Shown here: positions 40,273 to 48,528 of the stretch, piece by piece
Layout: each line of letters starts with the position of its first letter
Numbering within the stretch: position 1 is the stretch's first letter
Assembly: GCF_014189855.1 (NCBI RefSeq)
Contig: NZ_BJFN01000007.1
Span: 1-64,000 of the forward strand
DNA from: Buttiauxella sp. A111
GTDB taxonomy: Bacteria; Pseudomonadota; Gammaproteobacteria; Enterobacterales; Enterobacteriaceae
Direction of reading: 5' to 3'
DNA: 64,000 bases
Translations under genes and position numbers: made by a program
The notes under the pieces: model-generated
What the model was told of the DNA's origin: nothing
The model's input: the letters and a program-made list of their open reading frames with translations, nothing else
Database searches by the model: none

Positions 40273-41694
40273 CTAATCTTTTGCCACATCTTCGCCGCTT
40301 TTACCTTTTCCCCACGCAATGCGGCGATGGAGCATTTTTTTCACCGCTCGCCCTGTAGTATTTAACCAACCGGTTGGACGTGGGTCGGCGAGCATGCTCA
40401 GAGCGCGGGCATAATCCAGTACCAGACCCGGCGTCCAGGCCATTGTTTCGGCACGTTTGCGAAGTTGCAACGCGACCCAAAGCTCCGGTGTCGACATCAG
40501 TTTTCCCATCGCGACCCAGAATCCACGTTTATGCCACAGCCTGCCGACCGCACCCTCAAGCGCCGCTTCTAATGCACGCGCCACGCTGCTCGAGCAGTTT
40601 CTGTGGGTCAGGTTGTAGGATTCATTCTTCCGATACGTTTCCCAAAAATCTTTAAGCCGTGCTTCGCTGTAATTACGAATGCGGACCTTTCTTGTCGATG
40701 GGCACCACTTTGCGGCCTCGGTCGCATAATCCGGTTGGAAAATTCCCGGGACATTGTTTTCTGGCGTAGCCCGTAACAGGCGAGCAAACTCATCGGGGGA
40801 CTGATCAATGAGTTCAGCAGGATAGAGGCTAATGTAAATGCCCCCTGGGGATTCAAGTGCCGCGTGGCCAGTCGAGATAACGCCATTGCGGTCTACCGCT
40901 GCGATATAGCGGTTAATGACGGGACGGGGAAGCGTCTCACCGGGGGCCGAGCCTACGGGAGTCCAGACATGCACAGTCAGCGCTTTTTCGTCGTCGTCCG
41001 GCGGACCGTTCCACTCCACAATGTCAGGTGGAAGATGATCGGCTTCTTCCATAAATACAGCGCCTTTGAGGCCCGGGTTTTCTGCGGCATTTTTAACGCG
41101 ATTGGCGAGAATAAACAGGTTCCAGCCGGCAAATGCTAAACCTAAACCCAGGCAATAAGGAACCGTCCCTTCATAGTATGTAGGCCATGGCTGGAAGAAA
41201 AATATCGCCAGTAAAATTTCGACAATACCTCCCCATAAAGCAGGTCGCCATCGGCGATAACGTACGACCACGGCTGAAGCAATTTGCAGAGCGCCATCGA
41301 ATAAAAACAACAGGCCGAAGATCATCGACAACACGAAGTTACCGTGGTGATGACCCGCCAGAATCAATAGCGCCGCAACGGTAAATGCCGCGCCTTTCAC
41401 GTAGCGCAACAGGCGTTGCCCACCCATGCCGCTGTGGGCCACCATCAATGTTGCCGCGCCTTCTAAAAGCAACAGACAGGCGAAGGGTTCGAGAGGGAAA
41501 AACAGCGAGCTATCTAAAGCATCCAGAATAACGACCACTCCGGCAATGAGTGTAATCCAACCGAAACGGCGCAGCCCGCGCCAGTGGGAACGCAGAAAAT
41601 CAACGCCAAGCAGGATCATCGTCAGCCGCATCATGGGGGGATTTCCGTTAATCACTCCACCCAATATATAGCCCACCAGGCGCAAGTACGACAT
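40273..41694 (-). CDS. HdeD-like membrane protein with a C-terminal, probable permuted papain-fold domain
   Basis: Residues 1-200 hold about six membrane segments in an HdeD/DUF308-like arrangement (acid-resistance membrane protein family). Residues 215-473 are soluble and contain GHAALES (His277) and, 90 residues later, HRNCSSSVARAL (Cys367). His before Cys, with Cys at the N-terminus of a helix, is the pattern of circularly permuted NlpC/P60-type hydrolases; I infer such an activity. The two-part architecture goes well beyond HdeD (190 residues). An internal ATG pair at residues 21-22 is an alternative start. It ends ten bases from the convergent NlpC/P60 gene. Confidence 0.75.
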   Translation of the reverse strand: MSYLRLVGYILGGVINGNPPMMRLTMILLGVDFLRSHWRGLRRFGWITLIAGVVVILDALDSSLFFPLEPFACLLLLEGAATLMVAHSGMGGQRLLRYVKGAAFTVAALLILAGHHHGNFVLSMIFGLLFLFDGALQIASAVVVRYRRWRPALWGGIVEILLAIFFFQPWPTYYEGTVPYCLGLGLAFAGWNLFILANRVKNAAENPGLKGAVFMEEADHLPPDIVEWNGPPDDDEKALTVHVWTPVGSAPGETLPRPVINRYIAAVDRNGVISTGHAALESPGGIYISLYPAELIDQSPDEFARLLRATPENNVPGIFQPDYATEAAKWCPSTRKVRIRNYSEARLKDFWETYRKNESYNLTHRNCSSSVARALEAALEGAVGRLWHKRGFWVAMGKLMSTPELWVALQLRKRAETMAWTPGLVLDYARALSMLADPRPTGWLNTTGRAVKKMLHRRIAWGKGKSGEDVAKD

Positions 41695-41886
41695 GTCCAG
41701 AAATGACAGAACTTAGCAGTGGGAACAAGAATTAATGATTCATATTTATTCATTAAATTAGAAAAAATGAATGACAAATTTAGTTACCACGCTCACGATT
41801 TTATCTAAAACTGGGTGCTGTAAATGGATATTACTCGCTCCGTTGCTAGTATCGTTTTGCGAGTCTTTCACCCGTAAGAGGATACA

Positions 41887-44421
41887 ATGAAAAATAAAAA
41901 TGGCCTTATTGTGAGTTGCTTTATGGCAGGGGCGGCTGCGTTGTGGTGTGCACAAGGGATGGCAGCGGAACAAAGCAAGGAGGTAAAAATCATTCGTGAT
42001 GAATATGGGGTTCCCCATATTTATGCCAACGACACCCGAAACCTGTTTTATGGCTATGGCTACGTCGTGGCACAGGACAGGCTTTTTCAAATGGAAATGG
42101 CACGCCGCAGCACGCAGGGAACCGTCGCGGAAGTGCTGGGCAAAAAGTATCTCGAATTTGATAAGGACATCCGACTTAACTACTGGCCTGCCAGTATTCA
42201 TGCTCAGATTGAAGCGTTACCTGCGGAAGAAAAAGCGATTCTTCAGGGCTATGCCGATGGCATGAACGCCTGGATCGATAAGATCAATGCCGAGCCTGAC
42301 AAACTACTGCCAAAAGAGTTTTCTACGCTTGGCTTTAAGCCTCAGCACTGGCAGCCTTTTGATGTGGCGATGATCTTTGTTGGTACGATGGCTAACCGCT
42401 TCTCTGACAGCACCAGTGAAATTGATAACCTTGCTCTGTATAACGCGCTCCAAGATAAATATGGTGAAAAGCAGGGGATGGGGGTATTTAACCAAATCAA
42501 ATGGTTAGTTAACCCGTCAGCGGCAACAACCATCGAACCCGCAGAGCATCGCTATCCGTATAAGCTTACCAATCAGGCCACGCAGCTTGCCTATAATTTA
42601 CCGCGTTACGACCAAACCCCACCGATGCTTGAAAGGCTGGCGAAGGGCAATGATGGTGCCTTGCTTGCGCTGAGTCGTGAGCAAAATAAGCAGGTTATCG
42701 AAGAACAATTTGCCCGAAGTGGCGCGAATGGCCTCGCGGGTTTTCCAACCACCAGTAATATGTGGGTGATTGGCAAAGCAAAAGCTGCGGATGCAAAGTC
42801 CATAATGGTTAACGGACCGCAGTTTGGCTGGTACGTACCTGCATACACCTATGGTATCGGTCTGCACGGAGCGGGATATGATGTTGTCGGCAACACCCCA
42901 TTTGCCTATCCCGGCCTGGTGTTTGGGCATAACGGCACGATCTCCTGGGGGGCAACCGCAGGGTTTGGGGATGATGTGGATATTTTCGCGGAGAAAGTCG
43001 ATCCCAAGCGGCCTGACTATTACCAGCATCAAGGGCAGTGGGTGAAAATGCTCAGTCGCACCGACACGATCAATGTGAAAGATGGTGCACCGGTTTCTAT
43101 TACCCTCTACCGGACCGTTCACGGAAACGTAATTCAAAACGATCTGCAAACTTCCACCGCATATGCAAAATCCCGCGCCTGGGAAGGCAAAGAAGTCGCG
43201 TCATTACTGGCCTGGACGCATCAGATGCAGGCAAAAACCTGGTCGCAGTGGACTCATCAAGCAGCAAATCAGGCTCTGACCATCAACTGGTATTACGCCG
43301 ATAAACAGGGAAATATCGGTTATGTACACACTGGTGCGTATCCGCAGCGCAAGCCTGGGCACGATCCTCGTCTGCCGGTTCCAGGAACGGGTGAGTGGGA
43401 CTGGGATGGCATCTTACCTTTCTCCAGCAATCCACAAATTTACAATCCGAAATCGGGCTACATCGCAAACTGGAACAATGCGCCAGAAGAGGCTTATCCG
43501 GCGTCGGATCTTTTTGCTTTTCTGTGGGGGGGTGCAGATCGAGTGGATGAGATCAAAAAGCTTATCGATGAACAGCCGAAACTCACACATGAACAGGCAT
43601 GGGGCATTATTGCGAAGACCAGCCGCCAGGATCTGAATTTACGTCTGTTCCTGCCGTCCATTAAACAGGCGGTTCAAGGATTGCCGGGCAATGATCCGCG
43701 CCGTCAGCTTGCCGACTTGCTTGCAAGCTGGAATGGCAACAATCAAATGAATGCAGATGACAAAACCTGGCAGCATCCGGGCTCTGCGATATTAAACGCC
43801 TGGCTGACCAGCATGCTGAAAAAAACGGTTGTCGCAGCCGTTCCTGAGCCGTTTAACAAGTGGTACAGCGCAAGCGGTTATGAAACGACGCAAGATGGCC
43901 CGACGGGGTCACTGAATATCAGCGTGGGAGCCAAAATTCTGTATGAGGCATTACAAGGCTCGCGTTCGCCAGTTCCGCAGGCGGTCGATCTCTTTGGCGG
44001 AAAATCACCGGATGAAGTTGTCAGAAACGCTCTGGAAGAGTCCTGGCAGCAACTCTCACAACGTTACGGAACCCAACCGGGAAGCTGGAAAACTCCGGCG
44101 ATGCCGCTGACCTTTAGAGCGAATAACTTCTTTGGTGTCCCTCAGGCAAATGCTGATGAAGCTGTGCACCAGGCGGAGTATCAAAACCGTGGTACCGAAA
44201 ACGACATGATTGTATTTGGTGCGCAAGGTGAGGAAGTGCAAGCGTGGGATGTTGTTGCGCCAGGGCAAAGTGGGTTCGTCGCCCCTGACGGTACACCTGC
44301 GAAGCATTATCGCGATCAGCTTGAGATGTATAAAACGTTTGGTCGTAAACCACTGTGGCTAACTCATGACGAGGTCACTGCGCATAAAGAGTCTGAAGAG
44401 GTTATTCAGGTGGCGCAGTAG
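41887..44421 (+). CDS. pac: Penicillin G acylase precursor
   Basis: Penicillin G acylase hydrolyses phenylacetylated amides, including penicillin G to 6-aminopenicillanate and phenylacetate. The 844-residue precursor is clearly homologous throughout to the E. coli and Kluyvera enzymes. It has a signal peptide (about 1-27, ending MAA), an alpha chain, a spacer, and a beta chain whose N-terminal nucleophile is Ser290 in [11 protein letters not shown], the same precursor number as in E. coli. The oxyanion Asn is in GYIANWNN. Processing is autocatalytic in the periplasm, after Tat export in E. coli. AAGAGGAT precedes the ATG. A natural role in using aromatic amides is presumed. Confidence 0.96.
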   Translation: MKNKNGLIVSCFMAGAAALWCAQGMAAEQSKEVKIIRDEYGVPHIYANDTRNLFYGYGYVVAQDRLFQMEMARRSTQGTVAEVLGKKYLEFDKDIRLNYWPASIHAQIEALPAEEKAILQGYADGMNAWIDKINAEPDKLLPKEFSTLGFKPQHWQPFDVAMIFVGTMANRFSDSTSEIDNLALYNALQDKYGEKQGMGVFNQIKWLVNPSAATTIEPAEHRYPYKLTNQATQLAYNLPRYDQTPPMLERLAKGNDGALLALSREQNKQVIEEQFARSGANGLAGFPTTSNMWVIGKAKAADAKSIMVNGPQFGWYVPAYTYGIGLHGAGYDVVGNTPFAYPGLVFGHNGTISWGATAGFGDDVDIFAEKVDPKRPDYYQHQGQWVKMLSRTDTINVKDGAPVSITLYRTVHGNVIQNDLQTSTAYAKSRAWEGKEVASLLAWTHQMQAKTWSQWTHQAANQALTINWYYADKQGNIGYVHTGAYPQRKPGHDPRLPVPGTGEWDWDGILPFSSNPQIYNPKSGYIANWNNAPEEAYPASDLFAFLWGGADRVDEIKKLIDEQPKLTHEQAWGIIAKTSRQDLNLRLFLPSIKQAVQGLPGNDPRRQLADLLASWNGNNQMNADDKTWQHPGSAILNAWLTSMLKKTVVAAVPEPFNKWYSASGYETTQDGPTGSLNISVGAKILYEALQGSRSPVPQAVDLFGGKSPDEVVRNALEESWQQLSQRYGTQPGSWKTPAMPLTFRANNFFGVPQANADEAVHQAEYQNRGTENDMIVFGAQGEEVQAWDVVAPGQSGFVAPDGTPAKHYRDQLEMYKTFGRKPLWLTHDEVTAHKESEEVIQVAQ

Positions 44422-44431
44422 TTAATGATTG

Positions 44432-44476
44432 AAACAGTCAAAATGACATTACGTTGTCGTTTTGACTGTTTTTTGT
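44432..44476 (+). terminator. Rho-independent terminator of pac
   Basis: AACAGTCAAAATGACA and TGTCGTTTTGACTGTT pair over about 15 positions and are followed by a T run. It lies 10 bases past the pac stop. Confidence 0.8.
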
Positions 44477-44598
44477 ATTGTCATAATGACTTATAAGATT
44501 AACTGAATTCTTATAAGTGCTTAAATAATAATATAATAAATAACTGGCATGTATGTTGCTCTATCTTACCCAGACACTTTTTAAATCTGGAGAACACC

Positions 44599-44955
44599 AT
44601 GGCACATCGCATCCCGGCAGATTACAAACACACTCGTTCCACACCTTTCTGGAGCAAAGACTCCGTTCCAAAAGCCCTGCTCACTCACCACAACACCAAA
44701 AAAGATGTCTATGGGCGCCTGTCAGTAATGCGCGGCGCGGTCAAATATATTGGTTTTAAAAATGAAAATGACACCGTTGCTGAAATCGAAGTGATTATCG
44801 AAGAAGGGCGCTTTGGTGTCAGTCCTCCGCAGTACTGGCATCGCATTGAATTGCTGACAGAAGACACTTATTTCAATATCGATTTCTTCGCCGCACCGGA
44901 TGCAGAACTTGAAGGGAAGGGGTTTGGGCAGGTTGTGAATACGGGGAAGAGTTAA
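44599..44955 (+). CDS. DUF1971 (YeaR-like) small protein
   Basis: A 118-residue protein of the YeaR/TehB-N-like cupin family. Conserved blocks are HTRSTPFW near residue 11, YGRLSVMRGAVKYIGF, PPQYWHRIE and TYFNIDFFAAPD. E. coli YeaR (119 residues) is nitrate- and nitric-oxide-induced through NsrR; its biochemical role is unknown, and the link to tellurite resistance is by name only. The ATG follows CTGGAG. It is the last gene before the tRNA-Phe remnant and so marks the backbone side of the island junction. Confidence 0.85.
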   Translation: MAHRIPADYKHTRSTPFWSKDSVPKALLTHHNTKKDVYGRLSVMRGAVKYIGFKNENDTVAEIEVIIEEGRFGVSPPQYWHRIELLTEDTYFNIDFFAAPDAELEGKGFGQVVNTGKS

Positions 44956-44975
44956 TATTTTCAACGCCAGAAAGC

Positions 44976-45003
44976 AAAAAACCAGCCCTAAGGCTGGTTT
45001 TTC
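44976..45003 (+). terminator. Terminator at the left island boundary, near-copy of the tRNA-Phe terminator
   Basis: AAAAACCAGCC-CTAA-GGCTGGTTTTT is a bidirectional hairpin with A and T runs on either side. An almost identical hairpin lies beside the intact tRNA-Phe at 55610-55637. It ends the DUF1971 gene and originally probably the tRNA. Confidence 0.85.
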
Positions 45004-45011
45004 TAAATTAG

Positions 45012-45127
45012 TGGCGCCCGGACTCGGACAAAAACGTCGGGAACGTTTTTGAACAGCGCTTGCGCTGGCCCGTCAGGGTGAGTCGCAGGGAAGCGACGAG
45101 TAATCGAACCAAGGACACGGGGATTTT
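45012..45127 (-). pseudogene. tRNA-Phe 3' fragment, interrupted (left attachment-site remnant)
   Basis: Positions 45012-45028 and 45103-45127 together match the 3' half of tRNA-Phe at 55646-55687, from CCA through the T arm, variable loop and the right side of the anticodon stem, with one substitution in the first part. The match ends at GGGGATTTT near the anticodon, and the 5' half is missing. A 74-bp insert splits it inside the T arm. This is the far end of the island's direct repeat. Confidence 0.85.
45029..45102. repeat. 74-bp hairpin-rich insert within the tRNA-Phe remnant
   Basis: The segment interrupts the tRNA-Phe remnant. It has three consecutive hairpins: CAAAAACGT/ACGTTTTTG, AGCGC/GCGCT and GTCGC/GCGAC. 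No coding capacity. It looks like a small palindromic mobile sequence, but I do not recognise the family. Confidence 0.6.
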
Positions 45128-45254
45128 AAAAACCCTTGTCAGATCGCACTTTGAAGTCTTGGCCGAAACTCATGTCGGCCAACAGTATTGCCTCGGAATT
45201 GAGAAAGTAGTTCTCAATATAGTGCCTGGGATTATCGTGGATATGAGTCCATTG

Positions 45255-46469
45255 TTATTCTGTAGTAAGTTTAATCTGACCACTGAAGATATATTCACCG
45301 ATAACGGCAATCGCCCCAACCAATGGGGCATTAGCACCAAAGCTGGAATGGACAATTGACACTTGTCTGTTTTCATTAAAACCGGGTGCATTATTGATAT
45401 TAGCCATCAGTGTCTCTTCGATAAAACATCCAGGCACACTTTTCTCATAGCCGATAATAATAAAGTCACTGTCAATCAATGACAGGGCATTGGTCAGGGA
45501 CCATGTCAGAAAACGACAAAACTCATCAAGAACTTGAACTGCAAGGGGATCCTGTTCATGGGTAGCATCGATAATATCGGCCAGTGTAGGTGTTTCCAAC
45601 TGAACAAGTCGTGAGGCAGGATTCAACTCGACCAGAGTCGCGACGCGTTTACGCAAATTATGAATATTGGTGTAATAATCCAGGCAACCGCGATTTCCAC
45701 AGGAGCAGACTGGTCCCTCGAAATTAATTGAAGTGTGACCAATTTCACCGCTTTGCCCAACATTCCCGGTGTGGATTTTTCCGTTAAGTACCAGACCAGC
45801 ACCAATACCATTCATCAGATGCACATAAATATAATTAATGCATCCTTTGCCTATTCCGTATAGTTTTTCAGCCAGTGCTGCGGCATTAGCATCATTAATC
45901 AGTAAGACCGGAGCTTGCGTTAATTTTGCAATCACTTCTACGGCATTAAAATGATAAACATCACCAAATTCAGGCGGGTGCAACAGAACACCTTTATTTT
46001 CATCAAGTGGTCCGATAGAGGATATCCCGGTACCGAATACTGGCCGCGAGGTATGTTGCAATGCCAGGGAGTATTGTTCTGAAATTAATATTTCAAGCGT
46101 GTCGTTATTTAATGTTAACGGATATTCAGCAATGCTTTTATAAATGATATTTCCGGTGAGATCACTCACTATTGTAGTTAATACATCCCTGCGAATCAGA
46201 ACACCTAAAATACATGGTGAATGGGGTGAAATCATTAATAAAACCGGCTTGCGTCCGGTCTGATAATCGTCAGGTAGTTGTTCTGACTCAGAAACCAAAT
46301 TTTCAGCGATCATATCCTGGATAAGATTTGAAAGAGTCATTTTGGTCAATCCCGTATGACGAGCAAGCTCTGCGCGGGACATCATTTTGTTGGTCGCCAG
46401 AAGGCGCAGGACAGACAGACGATTAGCCTCCCTTACATCATTGAGGTTCAATCCTTTTTTTTTATTCAT
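45255..46469 (-). CDS. ROK-family transcriptional repressor (NagC/Mlc/XylR type)
   Basis: The 404-residue protein has an N-terminal winged helix-turn-helix (about 10-70: RAELARHTGLTKMTLSNLIQ) and a ROK domain with INDANAAALAEK and the zinc-binding GHTSINFEGPVCSCGNRGC. The first codons are nine consecutive A bases (MNKKK), a possible slippage site. It diverges from the ROK kinase; the 371-base gap has a CRP site, promoter and 27-bp palindrome. I infer that it represses the transport and catabolic operon until the imported sugar or its phosphate binds. It is of the XylR/NagC/Mlc group, not the RpiR-type AlsR that controls E. coli allose genes. Confidence 0.9.
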   Translation of the reverse strand: MNKKKGLNLNDVREANRLSVLRLLATNKMMSRAELARHTGLTKMTLSNLIQDMIAENLVSESEQLPDDYQTGRKPVLLMISPHSPCILGVLIRRDVLTTIVSDLTGNIIYKSIAEYPLTLNNDTLEILISEQYSLALQHTSRPVFGTGISSIGPLDENKGVLLHPPEFGDVYHFNAVEVIAKLTQAPVLLINDANAAALAEKLYGIGKGCINYIYVHLMNGIGAGLVLNGKIHTGNVGQSGEIGHTSINFEGPVCSCGNRGCLDYYTNIHNLRKRVATLVELNPASRLVQLETPTLADIIDATHEQDPLAVQVLDEFCRFLTWSLTNALSLIDSDFIIIGYEKSVPGCFIEETLMANINNAPGFNENRQVSIVHSSFGANAPLVGAIAVIGEYIFSGQIKLTTE

Positions 46470-46684
46470 TCACGGCTACCCTTTCTGTTCATCGCAAGAA
46501 AATCGTCTTCCATTGGTCACAATACCATAAATTACAATCCTTTTTGGAGCATTTTCCTTTTAGGATTGCAAAGCTGCTTTTGTTTATTTGTAAATAAAAC
46601 AATTGACTAAAAAAGCAATGATTTCTTTGTAACTGGCTGATTTATATTGTCTTTTTTGGTGTTGATTTTCTGTGAATTTTCAGT

Positions 46685-46700
46685 TGTGAAGTTTATCACA
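46685..46700 (+). promoter_or_regulatory. CRP-binding site upstream of the island sugar operon
   Basis: TGTGAAGTTTATCACA is a perfect TGTGA-N6-TCACA palindrome. Its centre is about 80 bases before the inferred start of transcription, a usual class I position. Confidence 0.85.
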
Positions 46701-46721
46701 CATTAATAAAAAAACCATTTA

Positions 46722-46748
46722 TAGTTAGTAAATCAAGTTTACCAACTA
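46722..46748 (+). promoter_or_regulatory. 27-bp palindrome, probable operator of the ROK repressor
   Basis: TAGTTAGTAAA and TTTACCAACTA are inverted with a five-base spacer (10 of 11 matched). The form resembles the XylR operators of ROK repressors (TTAGTTTG-type palindromes). It overlaps the -35 hexamer of the kinase promoter. Confidence 0.65.
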
Positions 46749-46766
46749 TTTTGTTTACGATATAAC
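46738..46766 (+). promoter_or_regulatory. Sigma-70 promoter of the island sugar operon
   Basis: TTTACC (46738-46743) and TATAAC (46761-46766) are separated by 17 bases. They lie beneath a CRP site and overlap the palindrome, about 75 bases before the kinase ATG. Confidence 0.6.
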
Positions 46767-46840
46767 TTCTGTGCATTATCCCTGTTTGCTCCCGATTGCG
46801 TGGGCTGATGGCCAGTTAACTTTTATTTTCATGAGGTAAT

Positions 46841-47830
46841 ATGAACCAGAAACTCATTGGCGTGGATATAGGTGGGACAAAATGTGCAATCTCCCTTGGC
46901 GCTATAAATGAAAGTGGCCTGATTCTTGTTGATAAACATATTTTCAACACGGGTGACAGCACTGATGTGGATAAAATAATTAGCGAAATTATTTTATCTA
47001 TTAGCGAGGTGTTACACCGCAATGAATTAACTGAAAGGCAGATAGGTGCCATTGGTATCAGCTGTGGCGGACCACTGGATGTCAAAGCGGGTCTTATTTT
47101 ATCTCCGCCAAATTTAATCGGCTGGGATAATGTCGCCATCGTCGATATTTTGCAAAAACGTTTTGATGTACCCGTTAAATTACAGAATGACGCCAATGCC
47201 TGCACGCTTGCCGAGTGGCGATTCGGGGCTGCACGTGGATATGAAAATGCAGTGTTTTTAACTTTTGGTACCGGGCTGGGTGCTGGCCTGATCCTCAATG
47301 GCAAACTCTATTCTGGCAGCAATGACATGGCAGGTGAAGTGGGTCATATCAGACTGACGGAACAAGGCCCGGTTGGTTACGGAAAAATGGGCTCTTTTGA
47401 GGGATATTGCAGCGGTGGTGGCATTGCACAACTTGCGAAGAGCAAAGTGTACGAAAAATTCCAGGTCGGCCAGTCGGTAACGTTTTGTCCCGATGCACGA
47501 GCACTTGAACAACTTGATGCGCGTATTGTTGCCAGCGCAGCGCGGGACGGAGATGAGTTGGCTCAGGAGATTTTCCACCTTAGCGGCGAATCATTGGGCA
47601 AAGGCCTGGCCATTATCATCGATATTCTCAATCCTCAGGTCATCGTCATTGGGGGGATTTTCGCTCGCTGCCACGACCTGCTTTGGCCGTCCGCCAGTTC
47701 AGTGCTGTTCCGTGAGTGCCTTCCTTCCTCACTGGCCGTATGCCGGGTAGTACCAGCAGAGCTTGGGGATAATGTGGGCGATTATGCCGCGCTGGCCGTG
47801 GCGCTTAACGACCAGGAGGTATACGCATGA
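46841..47830 (+). CDS. ROK-family sugar kinase
   Basis: The 329-residue kinase has the ATP phosphate-binding GVDIGGTKCAIS (residues 7-18), catalytic Asp117 in LQNDANACTLAE and the GTGLGAGLILNG adenosine region. It keeps the ROK-motif His in AGEVGHIRL, but the CxCGxxGC zinc ligands of NanK and glucomannokinases are absent (the region reads GPVGYGKMGSFEGYC). The substrate is not evident from sequence; by context it phosphorylates the sugar brought in by the adjacent ABC transporter. Ends in an ATGA overlap with the SIS gene. ATG 46841 follows ATGAGGTA. Confidence 0.88.
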   Translation: MNQKLIGVDIGGTKCAISLGAINESGLILVDKHIFNTGDSTDVDKIISEIILSISEVLHRNELTERQIGAIGISCGGPLDVKAGLILSPPNLIGWDNVAIVDILQKRFDVPVKLQNDANACTLAEWRFGAARGYENAVFLTFGTGLGAGLILNGKLYSGSNDMAGEVGHIRLTEQGPVGYGKMGSFEGYCSGGGIAQLAKSKVYEKFQVGQSVTFCPDARALEQLDARIVASAARDGDELAQEIFHLSGESLGKGLAIIIDILNPQVIVIGGIFARCHDLLWPSASSVLFRECLPSSLAVCRVVPAELGDNVGDYAALAVALNDQEVYA

Positions 47831-48492
47831 AGACCATGACACTGCGTATTCTGCAACAGACCATGACTGATAATCCGGCGCTTCGGGAATGTGAACCAGC
47901 AATTGTCAGCGTCTGGGAAAGCCTGCTGCTCTGTTTTCGCAAGGGAGGGAAATTGCTTCTGTGTGGCAATGGGGGGAGTGCATCCGACTGCGAGCATATC
48001 GTCGGCGAGTTGATGAAAGGATTTGTTTTACCGCGGCAACTTCCTGACAGTGTGAAAGCAAGAATCACCGCAGCATGGCCGGAACAGGGAGAGTACCTCA
48101 GCAGCCACCTGCAGGGCGCATTACCGGCGATTTCACTGGTCAGCCATACCAGCCTCAGTACCGCATTTATTAATGATGTTGCCGCCGACATGGTTTATGC
48201 CCAGCAGGTGTATGGCTATGGCAAACCTGGAGATACATTGCTGGCGCTTAGCACTTCCGGCAATGCCGAAAATGTCATCAATGCTGTGCGCATCGCAAAA
48301 ATCTGTGGCATGGAAAGCATTGCCATCACCGGTAGTAAGGGAGGAGTACTCGCTCATCTCGCCGATAATGTCATCCGTTTACCCGCGGAAAAAACCTACC
48401 GTATCCAGGAAATGACACTGGCGGCCTACCACTGCCTGTGCGCCATGCTGGAGATGGAAATTTTCGCTCCTGACGACGCTGTATCTCTGTAA
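47827..48492 (+). CDS. GmhA-type SIS isomerase (sedoheptulose-7-phosphate isomerase-like)
   Basis: The 221-residue SIS-domain protein aligns with GmhA, which interconverts sedoheptulose 7-phosphate and D-glycero-D-manno-heptose 7-phosphate. The active-site residues are kept: His57 and Glu61 in CEHIVGELMKG (E. coli His61, Glu65) and Gln194 and His202 in RIQEMTLAAYH (E. coli Gln172, His180). DiaA, the non-catalytic paralogue, lacks the Glu and His. The phosphate-binding loops CGNGGSAS and LSTSGNAENV are present. An insert of about 25 residues (about 71-97) is not found in GmhA, so the substrate may differ. It overlaps the kinase gene by four bases. Confidence 0.82.
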   Translation: MKTMTLRILQQTMTDNPALRECEPAIVSVWESLLLCFRKGGKLLLCGNGGSASDCEHIVGELMKGFVLPRQLPDSVKARITAAWPEQGEYLSSHLQGALPAISLVSHTSLSTAFINDVAADMVYAQQVYGYGKPGDTLLALSTSGNAENVINAVRIAKICGMESIAITGSKGGVLAHLADNVIRLPAEKTYRIQEMTLAAYHCLCAMLEMEIFAPDDAVSL

Positions 48493-48528
48493 AAGCCCTG
48501 AACGTAACAATAAGAAAAGGAACCTACC

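Noticed and set aside
45012..45127. Second functional tRNA-Phe gene
   Set aside because: The 5' half (acceptor 5' strand, D arm and anticodon) is missing, and a 74-bp insert splits the T arm.
45060..45359. Open reading frame of 99 codons over the tRNA-Phe remnant
   Set aside because: It spans the tRNA fragment, the hairpin insert and the antisense end of the ROK repressor gene, with no ribosome site or family match. It is an accidental frame.
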